Source: Cryptomeria japonica (Eukaryota; Streptophyta; Pinopsida; Cupressales; Cupressaceae). Taken from it: a DNA stretch of 37,500 bases. Under the pieces are notes generated by a model, which had not been told where the DNA came from, did no database searches, and saw only the letters and a program-made list of their open reading frames with translations. This document shows positions 1 through 10,694 of the stretch, piece after piece (position 1 is the first letter of the stretch; the number at the start of each line of letters is the position of its first letter). A program made the translations under genes and the position numbers. Location of the stretch: the NCBI RefSeq assembly GCF_030272615.1, contig NW_026729186.1, forward strand, positions 72,501 through 110,000. The letters are read 5' to 3'.

Positions 1-535
1 GAGAACAATGGCAGAAATGCTAGTAACGTGCACTTCGGGACCAACGCATCACCGGAAGACAACCGCCAAACATCGAAAGAGTCGCGATGCTCCGCAACCT
101 ACGTGCAAAGCGGTCGCACACCGGGTAAGGGAGTGAGAGCCCCAAACATAGCTGGGCGAGGCGCTCACTCCGCTCTTTAATATCTCGTTAATACCGCCAA
201 GGAAATGGCACAAGCACACACACACAAGCATCCTCGGAAGAGGACAGTTCGAGTGACAGGTCAAATCCAAGAGTTCCGAAGACTACCTCCAGGAACAATC
301 GGGAACAAGACCGATTACAAGTCGTCGAGTCTGTTACTGGGCGAACACGAGATGCGCACAGGAAATCGATCAGCCCTCACAATGGCCCAAGGCCAGAGAT
401 CGGACTGCTACGATTTACCCCAACAATCATCGTGCCACTCTTCGCAGAGAGGTGATAGACGCCAACGAGCCCGCGCATAGAAATCGAGGTGTAAAAAGGG
501 CGTTGAAGGCAGGAAGCCTGGACGAAAGAGGCTAC
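1..535. other. Left-edge spacer, no gene recognised
   Basis: No convincing gene is visible. The open frames here are short, overlap on both strands and show no recognisable domain. From about 340 onward scattered words of the neighbouring 188-bp repeat appear (for example cgcatagaaatcgaggtg near 473), so the right part is probably a badly decayed copy of that repeat. I cannot assign the first 340 bases. Confidence 0.5.
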
Positions 536-1189
536 GAGGTCACCTCGAAGCGGTCTAAGAATCGGGCGCACTTGGGGCGACTACCAGTGCCAACCCCTTA
601 TCCCGCGGTGCGTCCGACACACAGAAATTTCCAAGGCGGCCAAGGAGCCTCCCCGCATAGCAATCGGGGTGTGAGGTTACGGATGCAGCATTGATAGCAA
701 TCGAGGTGTGAGGCGAAGGATGCAGAAGTGAGAGCCGAGGGATGTAGCAGAGATAGCAATCGGGGTGTGTGATGCAGAAGAGATAGCAATCGAGGTGTGC
801 GGTGGGAAGGGCCCAGCAGCCAGAATGCATGAAGCGACGGATGAAGCAGTGATGACAACCGGGCTGTGAGGAGAGGAGGGATGCAGCCAAGAAAGCAATC
901 AGGGCTCGAGGCAAGGGATGCATCAAGGATAGCAATCATGTTGTGAGGCGAGATTCCAAAGGCTAAACGTGAGAGGCTGCAGGGTCGACTCAGAGAGGTC
1001 TATGCATGTGAGAGGCTGAAAGCAAGGTCGACTCGGAGCGGTCTATGCATCGGGCGCGCTTGGGGCGACTACCAGTGCCAACCCCTTATCCCGCGACGCG
1101 TCCGACAAAGAGAACGTTCCAAGGCGGCAGAGGAGGTTACCAGCCGAAGGATGCAGTAGCAATAACAGGTATAGTTCCGCGGCGGCCGA
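536..1189. repeat. Degenerate edge copies of the 188-bp repeat plus short internal repeats
   Basis: Bases 560-690 and 1040-1190 are clearly related to the 188-bp unit; both contain ggggcgactaccagtgccaa followed by ccccttatcccgcg. Between about 690 and 960 a short word, agcaatcggggtgtgagg followed by a purine-rich ggatgcag stretch, recurs irregularly every 30-60 bp. It looks like a local expansion of a fragment of the same unit. Divergence is much higher than in the main array to the right, as expected at the edge of a tandem array where homogenisation is weak. Confidence 0.75.
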
Positions 1190-4100
1190 GAAGACTCACT
1201 GCATAGGAATCGGGATGCGAGGCGAGGGATGCGGCGGGAAGGCCCCGACGGCTAAACGGAAGAGGCTGCAGGGCCGCCTCGGAATGGTCCAAGCATCGGA
1301 TGCGATTGGGACGACTACCAGTGCCAACCCCTTATCCCGCGATGCGTCCGATACACAGATAGTTCCAAGGCGGCCGAGGAGCCTCACCGCATATCAATCG
1401 GGGTGCGAGGCGAGGGATGGGGCGGGAAGGCCCCAACGGCTAGACGGAAGAGGCTTCAGGGCCACCTCGGAATGGTCCAAGCATCGGACGCGCTTGGGGC
1501 GACTGCCAGTGCCAACCCCTTATCCCGCGATGCGTCCGATACACAGATGGTTCCAAGGCGGCCGAGGAGCCTCACCGCATAGCAATCGGGGGTGCGAGGC
1601 GAGGGATGGGGCGGGAAGGCCCCAACGGCTAGACGGAAGAGGCTTCAGGGCCGCCTAGGAATGGTCCAAGCATCGGACACGCTTGGGGCGACTACCAGTG
1701 ACAGCCCCCTATCCCGCGATGCGTCCGATACGAAGATGGTTCCAAGGCGGCCGAGGAGCCTCACCGCATAGCAATCGGGGTGCGAGGTGGGGGATGCGGC
1801 GAGATGGCCCCAACGGCTAGACGGAAGAGGCCACAGGGCCGCGTCGGAATAGTCCAAGCATCGGACGCGCTTGGGGCGACTACCAGTGACAACCCCTTAT
1901 CCCGCGATGCGTCCGATACGAAGATAGTTCCAAGGCGGCCGAGGAGCCTCACCGCATACCAATCGGGGTGCGAGGTGGGGGATGCGGCGAGATGGCCCCA
2001 ACGGCTAGACGGAAGAGGCTGCAGGGCCGCCTCGGAATAGTCCAAGCATCGGACGCGCTTGGGGCCACTACCAGTGACAACCCCTTATCCCGCGATGCGT
2101 CCGATACGAAGATAGTTCCAAGGCGGCCGAAGAGCCTCACCGCATAGCAATCGGGGTGCGAGGTGGGGGATGCGGCGAGATGGCCCCAACGGCTAGACGG
2201 AAGAGGCCACAGGGCCGCCTCGGAATAGTCCAAGCATCGGACGCGCTTGGGGCGACTACCAGTGACAACCCCTTATCCCGCGATGCGTCCGATACGAAGA
2301 TAGTTCCCAGGCGGCCGAGGAGCCTCACCGCATAGCAATCGGGGTGCGAGGCGAGGGATGCGGCGAGATGGCCCCAAAGGCTAGACGGAAGAGGCTGCAG
2401 GGCTGCCTCGGAATAGTCCAAGCATCGGACGCGCTTGGGGCGACTACCACTGCCAACCCCTTATCCCGCGATGCGTCCGATACACAGATAGTTCCGAGGC
2501 GGCCGAGGAGGTGGGGGATGCAGCGAGATGGCCCCAATGGCTAGACGGAAGAGGCTGCAGGGCCGCCTCGGAATAGTCCAAGCATCGGACGCGCTTGGGG
2601 CGACTACCAGTGACAACCCCTTATCCCGCGATGCGTCCGATACACAGATAGTTCCGAGGCGGCCAAGGAGCCTCACCGCATAGCAATCGTGGTGCGAGGT
2701 GGGGGATGCGGCGAGATGGCCCCAACGGCTAGACGGAAGAGGCTGCAGGGCCGCCTCGGAATGGTCCAAGCATCGGATGCGCTTGGGGCGACTACCACTG
2801 CCAACCCCTTATCCCGCGATGCGTCCGATACACAGATAGTTCCAAGGCGGCCGAGGAGCCTCACAGCATAGCAATCAGGGTGCGAGGCGAGGGATGCGGC
2901 GAGAAAGCCCCAACGGCTAGAGGGAAGAGGCTTCAGGTCCGCCTCGGAATGGTCCAAGCATCGGACGCGCTTGGGGCGACTACCAGTGACAACCCCTTAT
3001 CCCGCGACGCGTCCGATACACAGATAGTTCCAAGGCGGCCGAGGAGCCTCACCGCATAGCAATCGGGGTGCGAGGCGAGGGATGCGGCGAGAAGGACCCA
3101 ACGGCTACACGGAAGAGGCTTCGGGGCCGCCTCGGAATGGTCCAAGCATCGGACGCGCTTGGGGCGACTACCAGTGACAACCCCTTATCCCGCGACGCGT
3201 CCGATACACAGATAGTTCCAAGGCGGCCGAGGAGCCTCACCGCATAGCAATCGGGGTGCGAGGCGAGGGATGCGGCGAGAAGGACCCAACGGCTACACGG
3301 AAGAGGCTTCGGGGCCGCCTCGGAATGGTCCAAGCATCGGACGCGCTTGGGGCGACTACCAGTGACAACCCCTTATCCCGCGACGCGTCCGATACACAGA
3401 TAGTTCCAAGGCGGCCGAGGAGCCTCACCGCATAGCAATCGGGGTGCGAGGCGAGGGATGCGGCGAGAAGGACCCAACGGCTAGACGGAAGAGGCTTCGG
3501 GTCCGCCTCGGAATGGTCCAAGCATCGGACGCGCTTGGGGCGACTACCAGTGACAACCCCTTATCCCGCGACGCGTCCGATACACAGATAGTTCCAAGGC
3601 GGCCGAGGAGCCTCACCGCATAGCAATCGGGGTGCGAGGCGAGGGATGCGGCGAGAAGGACCCAACGGCTAGACGGAAGAGGCTTCGGGTCCGCCTCGGA
3701 ATGGTCCAAGCATCGGACGCGCTTGGGGCGACTACCAGTGACAACCCCTTATCCCGCGACGCGTCCGATACACAGATAGTTCCAAGGCGGCCGAGGAGCC
3801 TCACCGCATAGCAATCGGGGTGCGAGGCGAGGGATGCGGCGAGAAGGACCCAACGGCTAGACGGAAGAGGCTTCGGGTCCGCCTCGGAATGGTCCAAGCA
3901 TCGGACGCGCTTGGGGCGACTACCAGTGACAACCCCTTATCCCGCGACGCGTCCGATACACAGATAGTTCCGAGGCGGCCGAGGAGCCTCACCGCATAGC
4001 AATCGGGGTGCGAGGCGAAGGATGCGGCGAGAAGGACCCAACGGCTAGACGGAAGAGGCTTCGGGTCCGCCTCGGAATGGTCCAAGCATCGGACGCGCTT

Positions 4101-5335
4101 GGGGCGACTACCAGTGACAACCCCTTATCCCGCGACGCGTCCGATACACAGATAGTTCCAAGGCGGCCGAGGAGCCTCACCGCATAGCAATCGGGGTGCG
4201 AGGCGAGGGATGCGGCGAGAAGGACCCAACGGCTAGACGGAAGAGGCTTCAGGGCCGCCTCGGAATGGTCCAAGCATCGAACGCGCTTGGGGCGACTACC
4301 AGTGACAACCCCTTATCCCGCGACGCGTCCGATACACAGATAGTTCCGAGGCGGCCGAGGAGCCTCACCGCATAGCAATCGGGGTGCGAGGCGAGGGATG
4401 CGGCGAGAAGGACCCAACGGCTAGACGGAAGAGGCTTCAGGGCCGCCTCGGAATGGTCCAAGCATCGGACGCGCTTGGGGCGACTACCAGTGACAACCCC
4501 TTATCCCGCGACGCGTCCGATACACAGATAGTTCCGAGGCGGCCGAGGAGCCTCACCGCATAGCAATCGGGGTGCGAGGCGAGGGATGCGGCGAGAAGGA
4601 CCCAACGGCTAGACGGAAGAGGCTTCAGGGCCGCCTCGGAATGGTCCAAGCATCGGACGCGCTTGGGGCGACTACCAATGACAACCCCTTATCCCGCGAC
4701 GCGTCCGATACACAGATAGTTCCGAGGCGGCCGAGGAGCCTCACCGCATAGCAATCGGGGTGCGAGGCGAGGGATGCGGCGAGAAGGACCCAACGGCTAG
4801 ACGGAAGAGGCTTCAGGGCCGCCTCGGAATGGTCCAAGCATCGGACGCGCTTGGGGCGACTACCAGTGACAACCCCTTATCCCGCGACGCGTCCGATACA
4901 CAGATAGTTCCGAGGCGGCCGAGGAGCCTCACCGCATAGCAATCGGGGTGCAAGGCGAGGGATGCGGCGAGAAGGACCCAACGGCTAGACGGAAGAGGCT
5001 TCAGGGCCGCCTCGGAATGGTCCAAGCATCGGACGCGCTTGGGGCGACTACCAGTGACAACCCCTTATCCCGCGACGCGTCCGATACACAGATAGTTCCG
5101 AGGCGGCCGAGGAGCCTCACCGCATAGCAATCGGGGTGCGAGGCGAGGGATGCGGCGAGAAGGACCCAACGGCTAGACGGAAGAGGCTTCAGGGCCGCCT
5201 CGGAATGGTCCAAGCATCGGACGCGCTTGGGGCGACTACCGTTGCCAACCCCTTATCCCGCGATGCGTCTGATACACAGATAGTTCCGAGGCGGCCGAGG
5301 AGCCTCACCGCATAGCAATCGGGTTGCGAGGCAGA
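1190..5335. repeat. 188-bp tandem repeat array (about 22 copies)
   Basis: The word gcatagcaatcggggtgcga recurs with a 188-bp period (for example at about 3053, 3241, 3429, 3617, 3805, 3993, 4181, 4369, 4557, 4745, 4933, 5121 and 5309). One copy near 2510 is shortened. Copies left of about 2900 share variants such as gatggccccaacggc and cgatgcgtccg. Copies at 3050-4090 share cttcgggtccgcc or cttcggggccgcc. Copies right of 4200 share cttcagggccgcc. The unit is GC-rich. 188 is not a multiple of three and the open frames on both strands are by-products, so this is spacer and not a protein repeat. Position and relation to the promoter-proximal modules suggest rDNA spacer or external-transcribed-spacer subrepeats; that role is inferred. 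Confidence 0.93.
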
Positions 5336-5571
5336 TTATTGGGAAGGGAACCCCCTGGGATGCGGCTCAAGCAGTGCCCAAAGGGACTGGAATGCGGAAT
5401 CACATCGAGAGACCCAAATGCTATACGAGGGCTCAAATCGAATTATCGATTTGGCCACGACATGGACGCATCGGAACGACTACCTTTGCCGAACCACTCG
5501 CAATTGCATCCATACCGAAACCAATAGACATTTCCGTTAGAGCCCTCGCATAGCATTCGGGAATCTCGCAT

Positions 5572-5659
5572 GCCCCTCTAAATCGACCAATGCTGGCGCT
5601 CAATGAAAATCCGAGCGCTACCACCGTTCGAGCGCCAGCATTGGTCGAGTTAGAGGGGC
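5572..5659 (-). other. Long hairpin downstream of the Pol I start site, copy 1
   Basis: Arms at 5572-5601 and 5630-5659 are 30 bp each and complementary at 29 positions, with a 28-base loop. Read on the minus strand from the presumed start at about 5691, the stem would lie roughly at +33 to +120 of the nascent transcript. Weaker copies stand in the same place before the next two promoter boxes. A role in pre-rRNA folding, processing or transcription control is possible but only inferred. Confidence 0.8.
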
Positions 5660-5686
5660 ACGGGGGAGAATGCTCCAGTCAACACC

Positions 5687-5691
5687 TCCCC
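5687..5691. repeat. Target-site duplication, left copy (TCCCC)
   Basis: The five bases immediately before the 5' LTR are TCCCC, repeated immediately after the 3' LTR at 11646-11650. Five base pairs is the usual duplication made by Ty3/gypsy integrases. Removing the element and one copy restores cacctcccctatataag, the same box found intact twelve more times to the right. Confidence 0.93.
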
Positions 5692-5790
5692 TGTAACGGG
5701 TCTGCATTGGGCAGAATACTTGCACAGTTTTTGGATCGGGTCCAGCCTTAGTGGGGTTCCATTTTGCATCGGAACTCTTTCTTTTGCATA

Positions 5791-5878
5791 GCCGACATGG
5801 AATTGGTGTTTCACACAGCCGACTTAATTCATTTCATCGGCGGGGCCGATATGTTTTATTTCTTTGGCGGGGGCCGAC
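5791..5878 (+). promoter_or_regulatory. Cluster of GCCGAC (DRE/CRT-like) words in LTR U3
   Basis: GCCGAC occurs at 5791-5796, 5818-5823 and 5873-5878, with related CCGAT words between and after. RCCGAC is the core bound by plant DREB/CBF factors in cold and drought response. The cluster lies 150-240 bp upstream of the LTR TATA box, a plausible enhancer position. Binding is inferred from the motif only. The same cluster is in the 3' LTR at 10794-10881. Confidence 0.4.
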
Positions 5879-6023
5879 ATGGGACTTGGCCGATGTTCTT
5901 CTTAGCGCGGACTTAACTCATATGAGTCCGGACCTATATGGGCGCTAATTTTCCATTGGCGGGATTCCTTTTGGGCCGGCCCTATCCGCCCAACGGCTCT
6001 TTTATTTGGGTCCGACCCTCCAG

Positions 6024-6030
6024 TATATAA
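6024..6030 (+). promoter_or_regulatory. LTR TATA box
   Basis: TATATAA lies within cagtatataagatgagcgg, about one third of the way through the LTR, and is followed by an A/G-rich leader. It is the likely Pol II core promoter for the element's genomic RNA. The copy in the 3' LTR is at 11027-11033. This box must not be confused with the Pol I-like boxes of the spacer, which share TATATAAG but are preceded by TCCCC. Confidence 0.7.
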
Positions 6031-6400
6031 GATGAGCGGGATGCTCATTCTTGGCAAGGAAGAAGCAGAGGCAGATTCAGAATCAGGATCATCAGCGATC
6101 AAGCATTCGGCAGCGAGCAGACGAGCAGACAGATGCGAGTCTTCGGCGTCGCAAGTCTGAGTGCGAGTATTGCAGCGAGGGACTTTATTGCTCAGGCGAG
6201 CATTGGGGTCTTGTGACTTGGCGATCTGGCACCTCGAGGAGCTAACTGGTTCTCCTCTCGAGCGAGCCGATCCCAGTCTGAGTCGAAGGGACTCTTTGTA
6301 ACTTGTCCGAGTCAGATTGGCTGGCTGGGCAATCCATTTGGGGGCGACCGGTATTTCTCAATACCGAGTTCTATCCAGCATTGTAATCTTTGAGGATAAT

Positions 6401-6406
6401 AATAAA
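6401..6406 (+). terminator. LTR polyadenylation signal
   Basis: AATAAA within gataataataaaggatatg is about 375 bp after the TATA box and is the likely R/U5 polyadenylation signal. The functional copy for the genomic RNA would be the one in the 3' LTR at 11404-11409. Confidence 0.55.
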
Positions 6407-6644
6407 GGATATGGGCACCTCGCCCCACCTTTGAATGTTGTGTTGTCTATTTTATTCCGCATTGCATCGTATCCTTTTATGCATTCTGGGAGCAAGTCGA
6501 TCTGCATTTTCATTGTGCATTCCGCTTTAGCGCAATATTGGAAGGGACGAGGCGTAGGCCGAAGGTCTCTGACCTTGAACGGATCCGAGTCGGGTCGGGA
6601 CTTGTCGGTGCCGCACAGGCTTAACTCCCAAAGCCCGTGACAGT

Positions 6645-6656
6645 TGGTATCAGAGC
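6645..6656 (+). other. Primer-binding site for initiator methionine tRNA
   Basis: TGGTATCAGAGC, two bases after the 5' LTR, is complementary to the 3' end of plant initiator tRNA-Met. This is the commonest primer site of plant LTR retrotransposons and shows the host is a plant. Confidence 0.93.
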
Positions 6657-6690
6657 TTCGGATCAGATCCGGGGCTGTGCAGATCGAAAG

Positions 6691-9600
6691 ATGGCAGATA
6701 CAGTTAGTCAGCATGAAGTGGAGGTCGTGCAACCTGAGAGTAAGGCTGCGAAGGTGTCTTCGAAGGGGAAAGATCCGAAGCACCGCGATTGGCTCCAAGA
6801 CCATGAAAATCGACTCGAGGACTTGGAACAGTCCGACCTCGAGGAGCGCATGACGGCAGAGTGGTCGAAGCTGGCGGAACAGATAGAGTCTTTGAGGGAA
6901 GAGATCCGCTTCCTCAAAGAGGGGCAACAGATCTTCCATTCGTTGTTGCAGGGAGGAACGCATGGTTCTAAGGCAACTCGAGTTGGAACTTATGACGGTG
7001 AGCGCGATGACAAGGCACTTGATAATTTCTTCTGGGATGTTGAGGAGTACCTGTCGTGTGCACCGAAGACGTCTGATGAGGCACAGGTCAAGGATATTGC
7101 AACATACCTTACCGGCAGTGCGAAGCTGTGGTGGCGAACGCATCAGGCAGATGAACGCGCTGGGAAGACGGTGAAACCGATCAAGTCCTGGGCTGACTTG
7201 AAGGCAGCGCTTCATGATCAATTCCGACCTGGGAATTCGGATTGGATCATCCGATCCAGGTTCGATGAACTCAAGCATACTGGCACTATTCGAGAGTATG
7301 TCAAGGCATTTCAGGTGTTGGATTTGGAATGCACCAAGTTGAGCGACTTCGAGAAGTTATTCCTCTTCACTAAGGGTCTGCAACCCTGGGCGAAGGATGA
7401 GCTGAGGAGACAGAAAGTTCAGACTTTGGCCGAGGCGATCACAGTTGCGGATGGGCTGCTCGATTATAAGGGCGATGCAGCTAGGGGCTTTGGTGGAGCT
7501 CGAACAGACTACAAGAAGAACTTCCGCCGGAAAGAAAAGAAGGGAGGCGGACCTCCTTCTGATCCTAACGGCGAGCCCAGGAAGAAGAAACCGAAGAAGT
7601 CGAATGGAGAAGGCAACCCGAAGAAGAAAGATCACACACAGACTGAGAAGAAGAAGGATCGTGATCCAGGGTGTTTCATCTGTGGCAAAGATGATCACTG
7701 GGCACGGAGCTGTCCAGATCGGAGTAGGATCAACGCGCTGTTGTTCGAGGAGAAGAAGTTGCCCGCAATGAGCACCTTGCAACTCCTGAATGCAGTGCAA
7801 CATTCTACCGAAGTGGCCGATAAGCACGAGTTGTGTTTTGTGGAGACTTTCTTTGGCAACAAGAAGGTGCTAGCTATGGTGGATTCAGGTGCCACCCACA
7901 ACTACATCTCCGCATCCCGAGCGAAGAAGCTTGGACTCAAGATCGAGCCTACTACAAATCAGTTCAAGGCGGTGACCGCACCCGCGCAGCAGGTGAGCGG
8001 TGAGATCCATAAGGAAGTCATCCGAGTTGGGTCGTGGCAGGGTGTGCTTGATTTGATCGCCATTGGAATGAATGAGTTCGATCTCATACTCGGGCAGGAG
8101 TTCTTGAGGTCGGCATCAGCAGCTGTGGTGCCACACTTGAGCTGTTTGCTGATATTGGATCCGAGCAGACCAAGTATGGTTCCGATGATGAAGAGCGTGG
8201 AACAGGATCTCCTGTTGAATGCGCTCAGTGCTAAGCAGGTTGGCAAGGGAAGGCAGGAGGAGTTGTTTTTGGCCGCACTGATTGGAGATTGGGATGAAGG
8301 AGAGTCGTCAGGACCCTCTAACACCTCGGCGATCCAGGATGTGTTGTCCGAGTTTGCGGATGTTATGACAGACCAGCTCCCAGCTGTGTTACCACCGAGG
8401 AGGCACGTTGATCACAGGATCGAACTGGAGTCAGGGGCAAGACCACCAGCGAAGGCTCCTTATCGACTCTCCGCACCAGAGATGGAAGAGTTGAGGAAGC
8501 AGTTGGCAGAGCTCGCTGAGGCAGGATACTTGCGTCCCTCCAGATCACCTTATGCTGCTCCAGTATTGTTCCAGCGCAAGAAGGATGGAAGCCTTCGGAT
8601 GTGTGTGGACTATCGAGCTTTGAACAAGCTCACCATCAAGAACAAGTATCCGTTACCTCTCATAGCGGATAGCTTTGATCGACTGGTCGATGCAAGAGTG
8701 TTCACCAAGTTGGACCTGAGGCAGGGTTACTATCAGATCAGGATCGCGCCAGGTGATGAGGAGAAGACCGCGATCACGACGAGGTATGGTAGCTATGAAT
8801 TCTTGGTTATGCCTTTTGGTCTCACTAACGCTCCTGCAACCTTCAGCACCTTGATGAACGATGTGTTTCGCTCATTATTGGACAAGTGCGTTGTTGTGTA
8901 TCTGGATGACATTTTGGTATACAGTCGAGACATGGAGGAACACAAGCGGCACCTTCAGGAGGTGTTTGCTTTGTTGAGAGAACATCAGCTGTTCGCAAAG
9001 AAGGAAAAGTGTGCTTTTGCGCAGGAGGAAGTGCCGTTTCTGGGCCATATTCTTGGTCATGGCCAGATCCGACCAGACCCGGAGAAGCTTCAGGCAATCC
9101 GAGACTGGGAGCCGCTTCGCAATGTGCATGAGGTGAGACAGTTCCTTGGTTTAGCTAACTACTATCGCAAGTTTGTAGCAGGCTATTCCCGGATTGCGAG
9201 CCCCTTGACGGATCTGTTGAAGAAGGACCGCGGATGGAAATGGGGCGATAAGCAGCAGACAGCATTTGAGTTGCTGAAAAGAGTTTTGATAGAGAGATCA
9301 GCTCTTACTGTACCGAACCGGGGCGAGACGACATCGAAGGATGTCTTGCTTGGCCTGTATGAGTTCGAAAGGATTAGGCGGGACAAAACAAAGCAGCCAA
9401 AGGAACCGTTGGGGAACGACTTCCTTACCAACACTCGAACCACCAGTCTTTTGTTCCGACGACTGAGAGGAGGCTCAGCCCGACTTTATGTGGATTTCGA
9501 GATCTTGACAGGGTCCGCCGAGTTGCCAGACATCTACTCGGAGGTAGACATCTTGGATAGATGGGAGAACAGCGGAGTCATCTCCTTGAGAGATTTGCTA

Positions 9601-10614
9601 GTTCTCGGTTCTGGAGGAGAATTTCGATCGGAAGACTACCCCCGTGCATCCGAGCTCGTGGCAAGTTGTTCGGAAGCTTTGCAACGTTGGGTCTGGATGG
9701 AACAGCCAGAAGCCAAGGCAGATCCTTTCAGCGCCAAACTGGATCAGTTGGCGGAATTGTTGGCACACAAGTTTGTTTGCAAGCCGGTAGGAGCAGAGCC
9801 GCAGGGGTTGGCCTGCTTGGACGATGTTAAGATCGTCGCAGCTAGGGAAGTCATGAATCAAGACATTCCCGAGGTGAGCACCAAGATGAGATTGGGCACC
9901 TTACGTTTGATAAACCAGCATGCGAATGATGATGAAGAATCCCGACCTACCCGGGATGTCATGGCTAGAGGAGGTGGATCGCAGGGCGATGTCACTTCTC
10001 CTGAACAGGCACAGGCAGGAAGTTTCACTTCAGCATCCCTCACTTTCAGGAGACAAGAAGGGGGACCTGTTCAGTTACACATTGATACCTTTCCAGACTT
10101 CATTGGGTTCAATGAGGCTCTTTGTGAAGATGATATCTTCACCACTTGGGATCGACAGGGAATAATCCGTTATGGCGACTTGATGTCGATCGGAGGTAGC
10201 ACCAATCTATCCGACGAAAAGAGTACTCGGAAATCCTTGGAAATCATGGCGAGTTGTTCTGAGGCCGTGGATCACTGGACCTGGGAGGAACATAAGACAA
10301 GGCCGTATGAACCACTTTGGGACAGATTGCTTCGTCTACCCGGCGAAGTCTTTGGTCCAGATGACGAAGATCTGATAAGAAATATTCCGAACAGAGGCCC
10401 GGCGAATGTGTTGGACAATCCGGACCGCAGAGTCAGCCAGGTCCTTGCAATGCGAACACGAGGAGGAGGCAAGAACGGCATCCGTGAGTTCTTGGTGATG
10501 TTCGAAGGACAGGGACGAGACTCCGCTTCCTGGGAACGCAGTGAGTCGTTATGGCGAGACGAGGAGATAATCATGGAGTTCCTCTCCAGGAGGAACCCGC
10601 CCAGACAGGAGTAG
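6691..10614 (+). CDS. Retrotransposon Gag-Pol polyprotein (Gag, CCHC, protease, RT, duplicated unknown domain, chromodomain)
   Basis: The frame encodes 1307 residues from the ATG at 6691; it is open slightly further upstream, but only from a GTG inside the LTR end. A probable coiled coil (about residues 45-85) precedes a retrotransposon Gag domain (about 100-280), a very basic linker, and a CCHC knuckle [14 protein letters not shown] (328-341). The aspartic protease active site [11 protein letters not shown] is at about 397-407. Reverse transcriptase follows (about 580-770), with [26 protein letters not shown] and the catalytic YLDD at 737-740. The RT connection ends with [12 protein letters not shown] and a short stretch to about residue 880. 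The expected RNase H acidic residues and the integrase HHCC and DDE motifs are not seen. Residues about 880-1245 are unrecognised and contain two related segments (about 919-1005 and 1116-1201). The end (about 1248-1300; [26 protein letters not shown]) resembles a chromodomain. Gag, protease and RT are fused in one frame without a shift. The polyprotein is probably cut by its own protease. Confidence 0.93.
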   Translation: MADTVSQHEVEVVQPESKAAKVSSKGKDPKHRDWLQDHENRLEDLEQSDLEERMTAEWSKLAEQIESLREEIRFLKEGQQIFHSLLQGGTHGSKATRVGTYDGERDDKALDNFFWDVEEYLSCAPKTSDEAQVKDIATYLTGSAKLWWRTHQADERAGKTVKPIKSWADLKAALHDQFRPGNSDWIIRSRFDELKHTGTIREYVKAFQVLDLECTKLSDFEKLFLFTKGLQPWAKDELRRQKVQTLAEAITVADGLLDYKGDAARGFGGARTDYKKNFRRKEKKGGGPPSDPNGEPRKKKPKKSNGEGNPKKKDHTQTEKKKDRDPGCFICGKDDHWARSCPDRSRINALLFEEKKLPAMSTLQLLNAVQHSTEVADKHELCFVETFFGNKKVLAMVDSGATHNYISASRAKKLGLKIEPTTNQFKAVTAPAQQVSGEIHKEVIRVGSWQGVLDLIAIGMNEFDLILGQEFLRSASAAVVPHLSCLLILDPSRPSMVPMMKSVEQDLLLNALSAKQVGKGRQEELFLAALIGDWDEGESSGPSNTSAIQDVLSEFADVMTDQLPAVLPPRRHVDHRIELESGARPPAKAPYRLSAPEMEELRKQLAELAEAGYLRPSRSPYAAPVLFQRKKDGSLRMCVDYRALNKLTIKNKYPLPLIADSFDRLVDARVFTKLDLRQGYYQIRIAPGDEEKTAITTRYGSYEFLVMPFGLTNAPATFSTLMNDVFRSLLDKCVVVYLDDILVYSRDMEEHKRHLQEVFALLREHQLFAKKEKCAFAQEEVPFLGHILGHGQIRPDPEKLQAIRDWEPLRNVHEVRQFLGLANYYRKFVAGYSRIASPLTDLLKKDRGWKWGDKQQTAFELLKRVLIERSALTVPNRGETTSKDVLLGLYEFERIRRDKTKQPKEPLGNDFLTNTRTTSLLFRRLRGGSARLYVDFEILTGSAELPDIYSEVDILDRWENSGVISLRDLLVLGSGGEFRSEDYPRASELVASCSEALQRWVWMEQPEAKADPFSAKLDQLAELLAHKFVCKPVGAEPQGLACLDDVKIVAAREVMNQDIPEVSTKMRLGTLRLINQHANDDEESRPTRDVMARGGGSQGDVTSPEQAQAGSFTSASLTFRRQEGGPVQLHIDTFPDFIGFNEALCEDDIFTTWDRQGIIRYGDLMSIGGSTNLSDEKSTRKSLEIMASCSEAVDHWTWEEHKTRPYEPLWDRLLRLPGEVFGPDDEDLIRNIPNRGPANVLDNPDRRVSQVLAMRTRGGGKNGIREFLVMFEGQGRDSASWERSESLWRDEEIIMEFLSRRNPPRQE

Positions 10615-10683
10615 ATTTCTGGGTCAATGCCTCCCAGTGCTTTGTGCAGGGGTGCTGGCGTCGAGGGCGCCGCCACTAGTTTA

Positions 10684-10694
10684 GTGGGGGAGGA
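10684..10694 (+). other. Polypurine tract
   Basis: GTGGGGGAGGA directly abuts the TG of the 3' LTR. It is the expected plus-strand primer for reverse transcription. Confidence 0.85.

Larger units (their letters stand above)
5336..5691 (-). repeat. Promoter-proximal spacer module (left part of an interrupted rDNA promoter unit)
   Basis: This 356-bp stretch resembles 11850-12140 and 12290-12581. All three have a segment related to the 188-bp repeat (gacccaaatgctatacgagg, then a cgactacc...gccgaacca word, then cgcatagcattcggga), followed by a hairpin and then cacctcccc. In this copy the TATATAAG half of the promoter box is missing because the retrotransposon lies between; it resumes at 11646. 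No gene is seen. Confidence 0.8.
5692..6642 (+). repeat. 5' long terminal repeat
   Basis: The 951-bp LTR is bounded by TG...CA and matches 10695-11645 at a constant offset of 5003 bp. U3 holds a cluster of GCCGAC words (5791-5878) and a TATA box (6024-6030). An AATAAA signal lies at 6401-6406. Small open frames inside it occur identically in both LTRs and are not genes. Confidence 0.95.

Noticed and set aside
1645-5213. Ladder of 70- to 94-codon minus-strand frames repeating every 188 bp
   Set aside because: These are copies of the satellite. The period is not divisible by three, so the frame shifts at each unit and cannot form one protein.
1880-5270. Degenerate promoter box in each 188-bp repeat (ccccttatcccgcg, then gtccgat, with the same spacing as cccctatataag...gtccgat)
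   Set aside because: The spacing agreement is curious, but the TATATA core is lost. The better alignment of the 188-bp unit with the promoter-downstream modules places this segment elsewhere, so chance is the simpler explanation.
6358-7278. A 306-codon minus-strand frame opposite the LTR end and gag
   Set aside because: It is a shadow of the gag frame: it has no domain, spans the LTR boundary, and its LTR part is repeated in the 3' LTR.
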